Source: Burkholderiaceae bacterium
GTDB lineage: Bacteria; Pseudomonadota; Gammaproteobacteria; Burkholderiales; Burkholderiaceae_F
Direction: 5' to 3'
Assembly (NCBI GenBank): GCA_013813185.1
Contig: JACCSD010000059.1
Location: 1-5,858 of the forward strand
DNA: 5,858 nt
Shown: in pieces, positions 5,516 to 5,858 of the stretch
Layout of the letters: every line of letters starts with the position of its first letter
Position numbering within the stretch: position 1 is the stretch's first letter
Position numbers and translations under genes: made by a program
The notes under the pieces: generated by a model
The model's input: the letters and a program-made list of their open reading frames with translations, nothing else
What the model was told of the DNA's origin: nothing
The model's database searches: none

Positions 5516-5858
5516 CCGAGACATTCGGCACGTTGCTGTACGGCAAGGACGCCAAGAATCCGCGCGTCGCCCGCATCACTTTGGATCGGCCCGAGCGGCT
5601 CAACGCAATTTCACCGCAGATGCCGGGCGAGATCCGCCGCGCGGTCGAGCTCGCCAATGCCGACGACGAAGTGCACGTGATCATCATGCAGGGGTCGGGG
5701 CGAGCGTTCTGTGCCGGTTACGACATGAAGGACTCGGCCGAGAGTCCCGACGCGCATGAGTGGCTGCAGAACGACATGCCGTGGGACCCGATGGTCGACT
5801 ATCGATGGATGAAAGGCGCCACCGACGACATCATGAGCCTGTGGCGCAGCTACAAACC
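5512..5858 (+). CDS. Enoyl-CoA hydratase/isomerase (crotonase) family protein, partial (C-terminus off the right edge)
   Basis: The first 115 codons of a crotonase-fold protein are present; the family is usually 255-300 aa, so more than half is missing. Crotonases act on acyl-CoA thioesters by hydration, isomerisation, C-C cleavage or hydrolysis, using an oxyanion hole. The opening VARITLDRPERLNAIS (19-34), with the family LxRPxxxNA pattern, is clear. VIIMQGSGRAFCAGYDMK (56-73) holds the first oxyanion-hole loop, with the usual SAGAD appearing as CAGYD. The segment MPWDPMVDYRWMK and then MSLWRSYK before the edge fits a crotonase subgroup with an insertion ahead of the second glycine-rich loop. 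The catalytic residues of later segments are off the window, so hydratase, isomerase and hydrolase cannot be told apart. ATG 5512 overlaps the previous stop in ATGA, which points to translational coupling. CoA-thioester chemistry suggests that the pathway ends in central metabolism. Confidence 0.92.
   Translation, partial: MTETFGTLLYGKDAKNPRVARITLDRPERLNAISPQMPGEIRRAVELANADDEVHVIIMQGSGRAFCAGYDMKDSAESPDAHEWLQNDMPWDPMVDYRWMKGATDDIMSLWRSYK

Noticed and set aside
1..5858. Search by eye for intrinsic terminators, tRNA, riboswitch, CRISPR repeats or insertion sequence ends
   Set aside because: The only non-coding stretches are 51, 3 and 10 bp. No hairpin followed by a T-run, repeat array or inverted terminal repeats were seen in them.

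Overview
The window is about 62-65% GC by eye, with strong G/C preference at third codon positions, no long non-coding gaps and tightly packed genes. Together with the gene families this suggests a proteobacterium, most likely a Burkholderiaceae-type betaproteobacterium (Paraburkholderia/Caballeronia-like). The taxonomic guess is an inference from composition and family resemblance and was not tested by a search.

Layout: A type I sulfatase of the choline-sulfatase-like kind is read leftward from 1135 and runs off the left edge, so its C-terminus is missing. A 51-base divergent promoter region (1136-1186) follows, carrying a symmetric CTATATAG core. Five genes are then read rightward in one compact block: a phosphosulfolactate synthase (ComA)-family protein (1187-2014), an exported family 5 solute-binding protein with a TTG start (2018-3589), an iron-dependent type III alcohol dehydrogenase (3586-4719), a class I glutamine-amidotransferase-like gamma-glutamyl hydrolase of the PuuD/peptidase C26 type (4730-5515), and the first 115 codons of an enoyl-CoA hydratase/isomerase (crotonase) cut by the right edge (5512 onward). 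The spacings are 3 nt, a 4-nt ATGA overlap, 10 nt and another 4-nt ATGA overlap. This is strong evidence for one operon with translational coupling.

Function: The block looks catabolic. A periplasmic binding protein would capture a small organic compound. A gamma-glutamyl hydrolase, a dehydrogenase and a CoA-thioester enzyme would process it. A cytosolic sulfatase is transcribed divergently. The odd member is the ComA-family protein. It has the family fold landmarks, but several positions that I remember as conserved in ComA/YitD proteins are changed, so its reaction may not be phosphosulfolactate synthesis. The combination of a sulfate-ester hydrolase, a ComA-like C-C/C-S enzyme, a binding protein and a gamma-glutamyl hydrolase does not match any pathway I can name. 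It is the best candidate here for an undescribed system, possibly for use of a sulfated or sulfonated (amino) compound. The window shows no tRNA, rRNA, CRISPR array, insertion sequence, convincing intrinsic terminator or sign of recent transfer.
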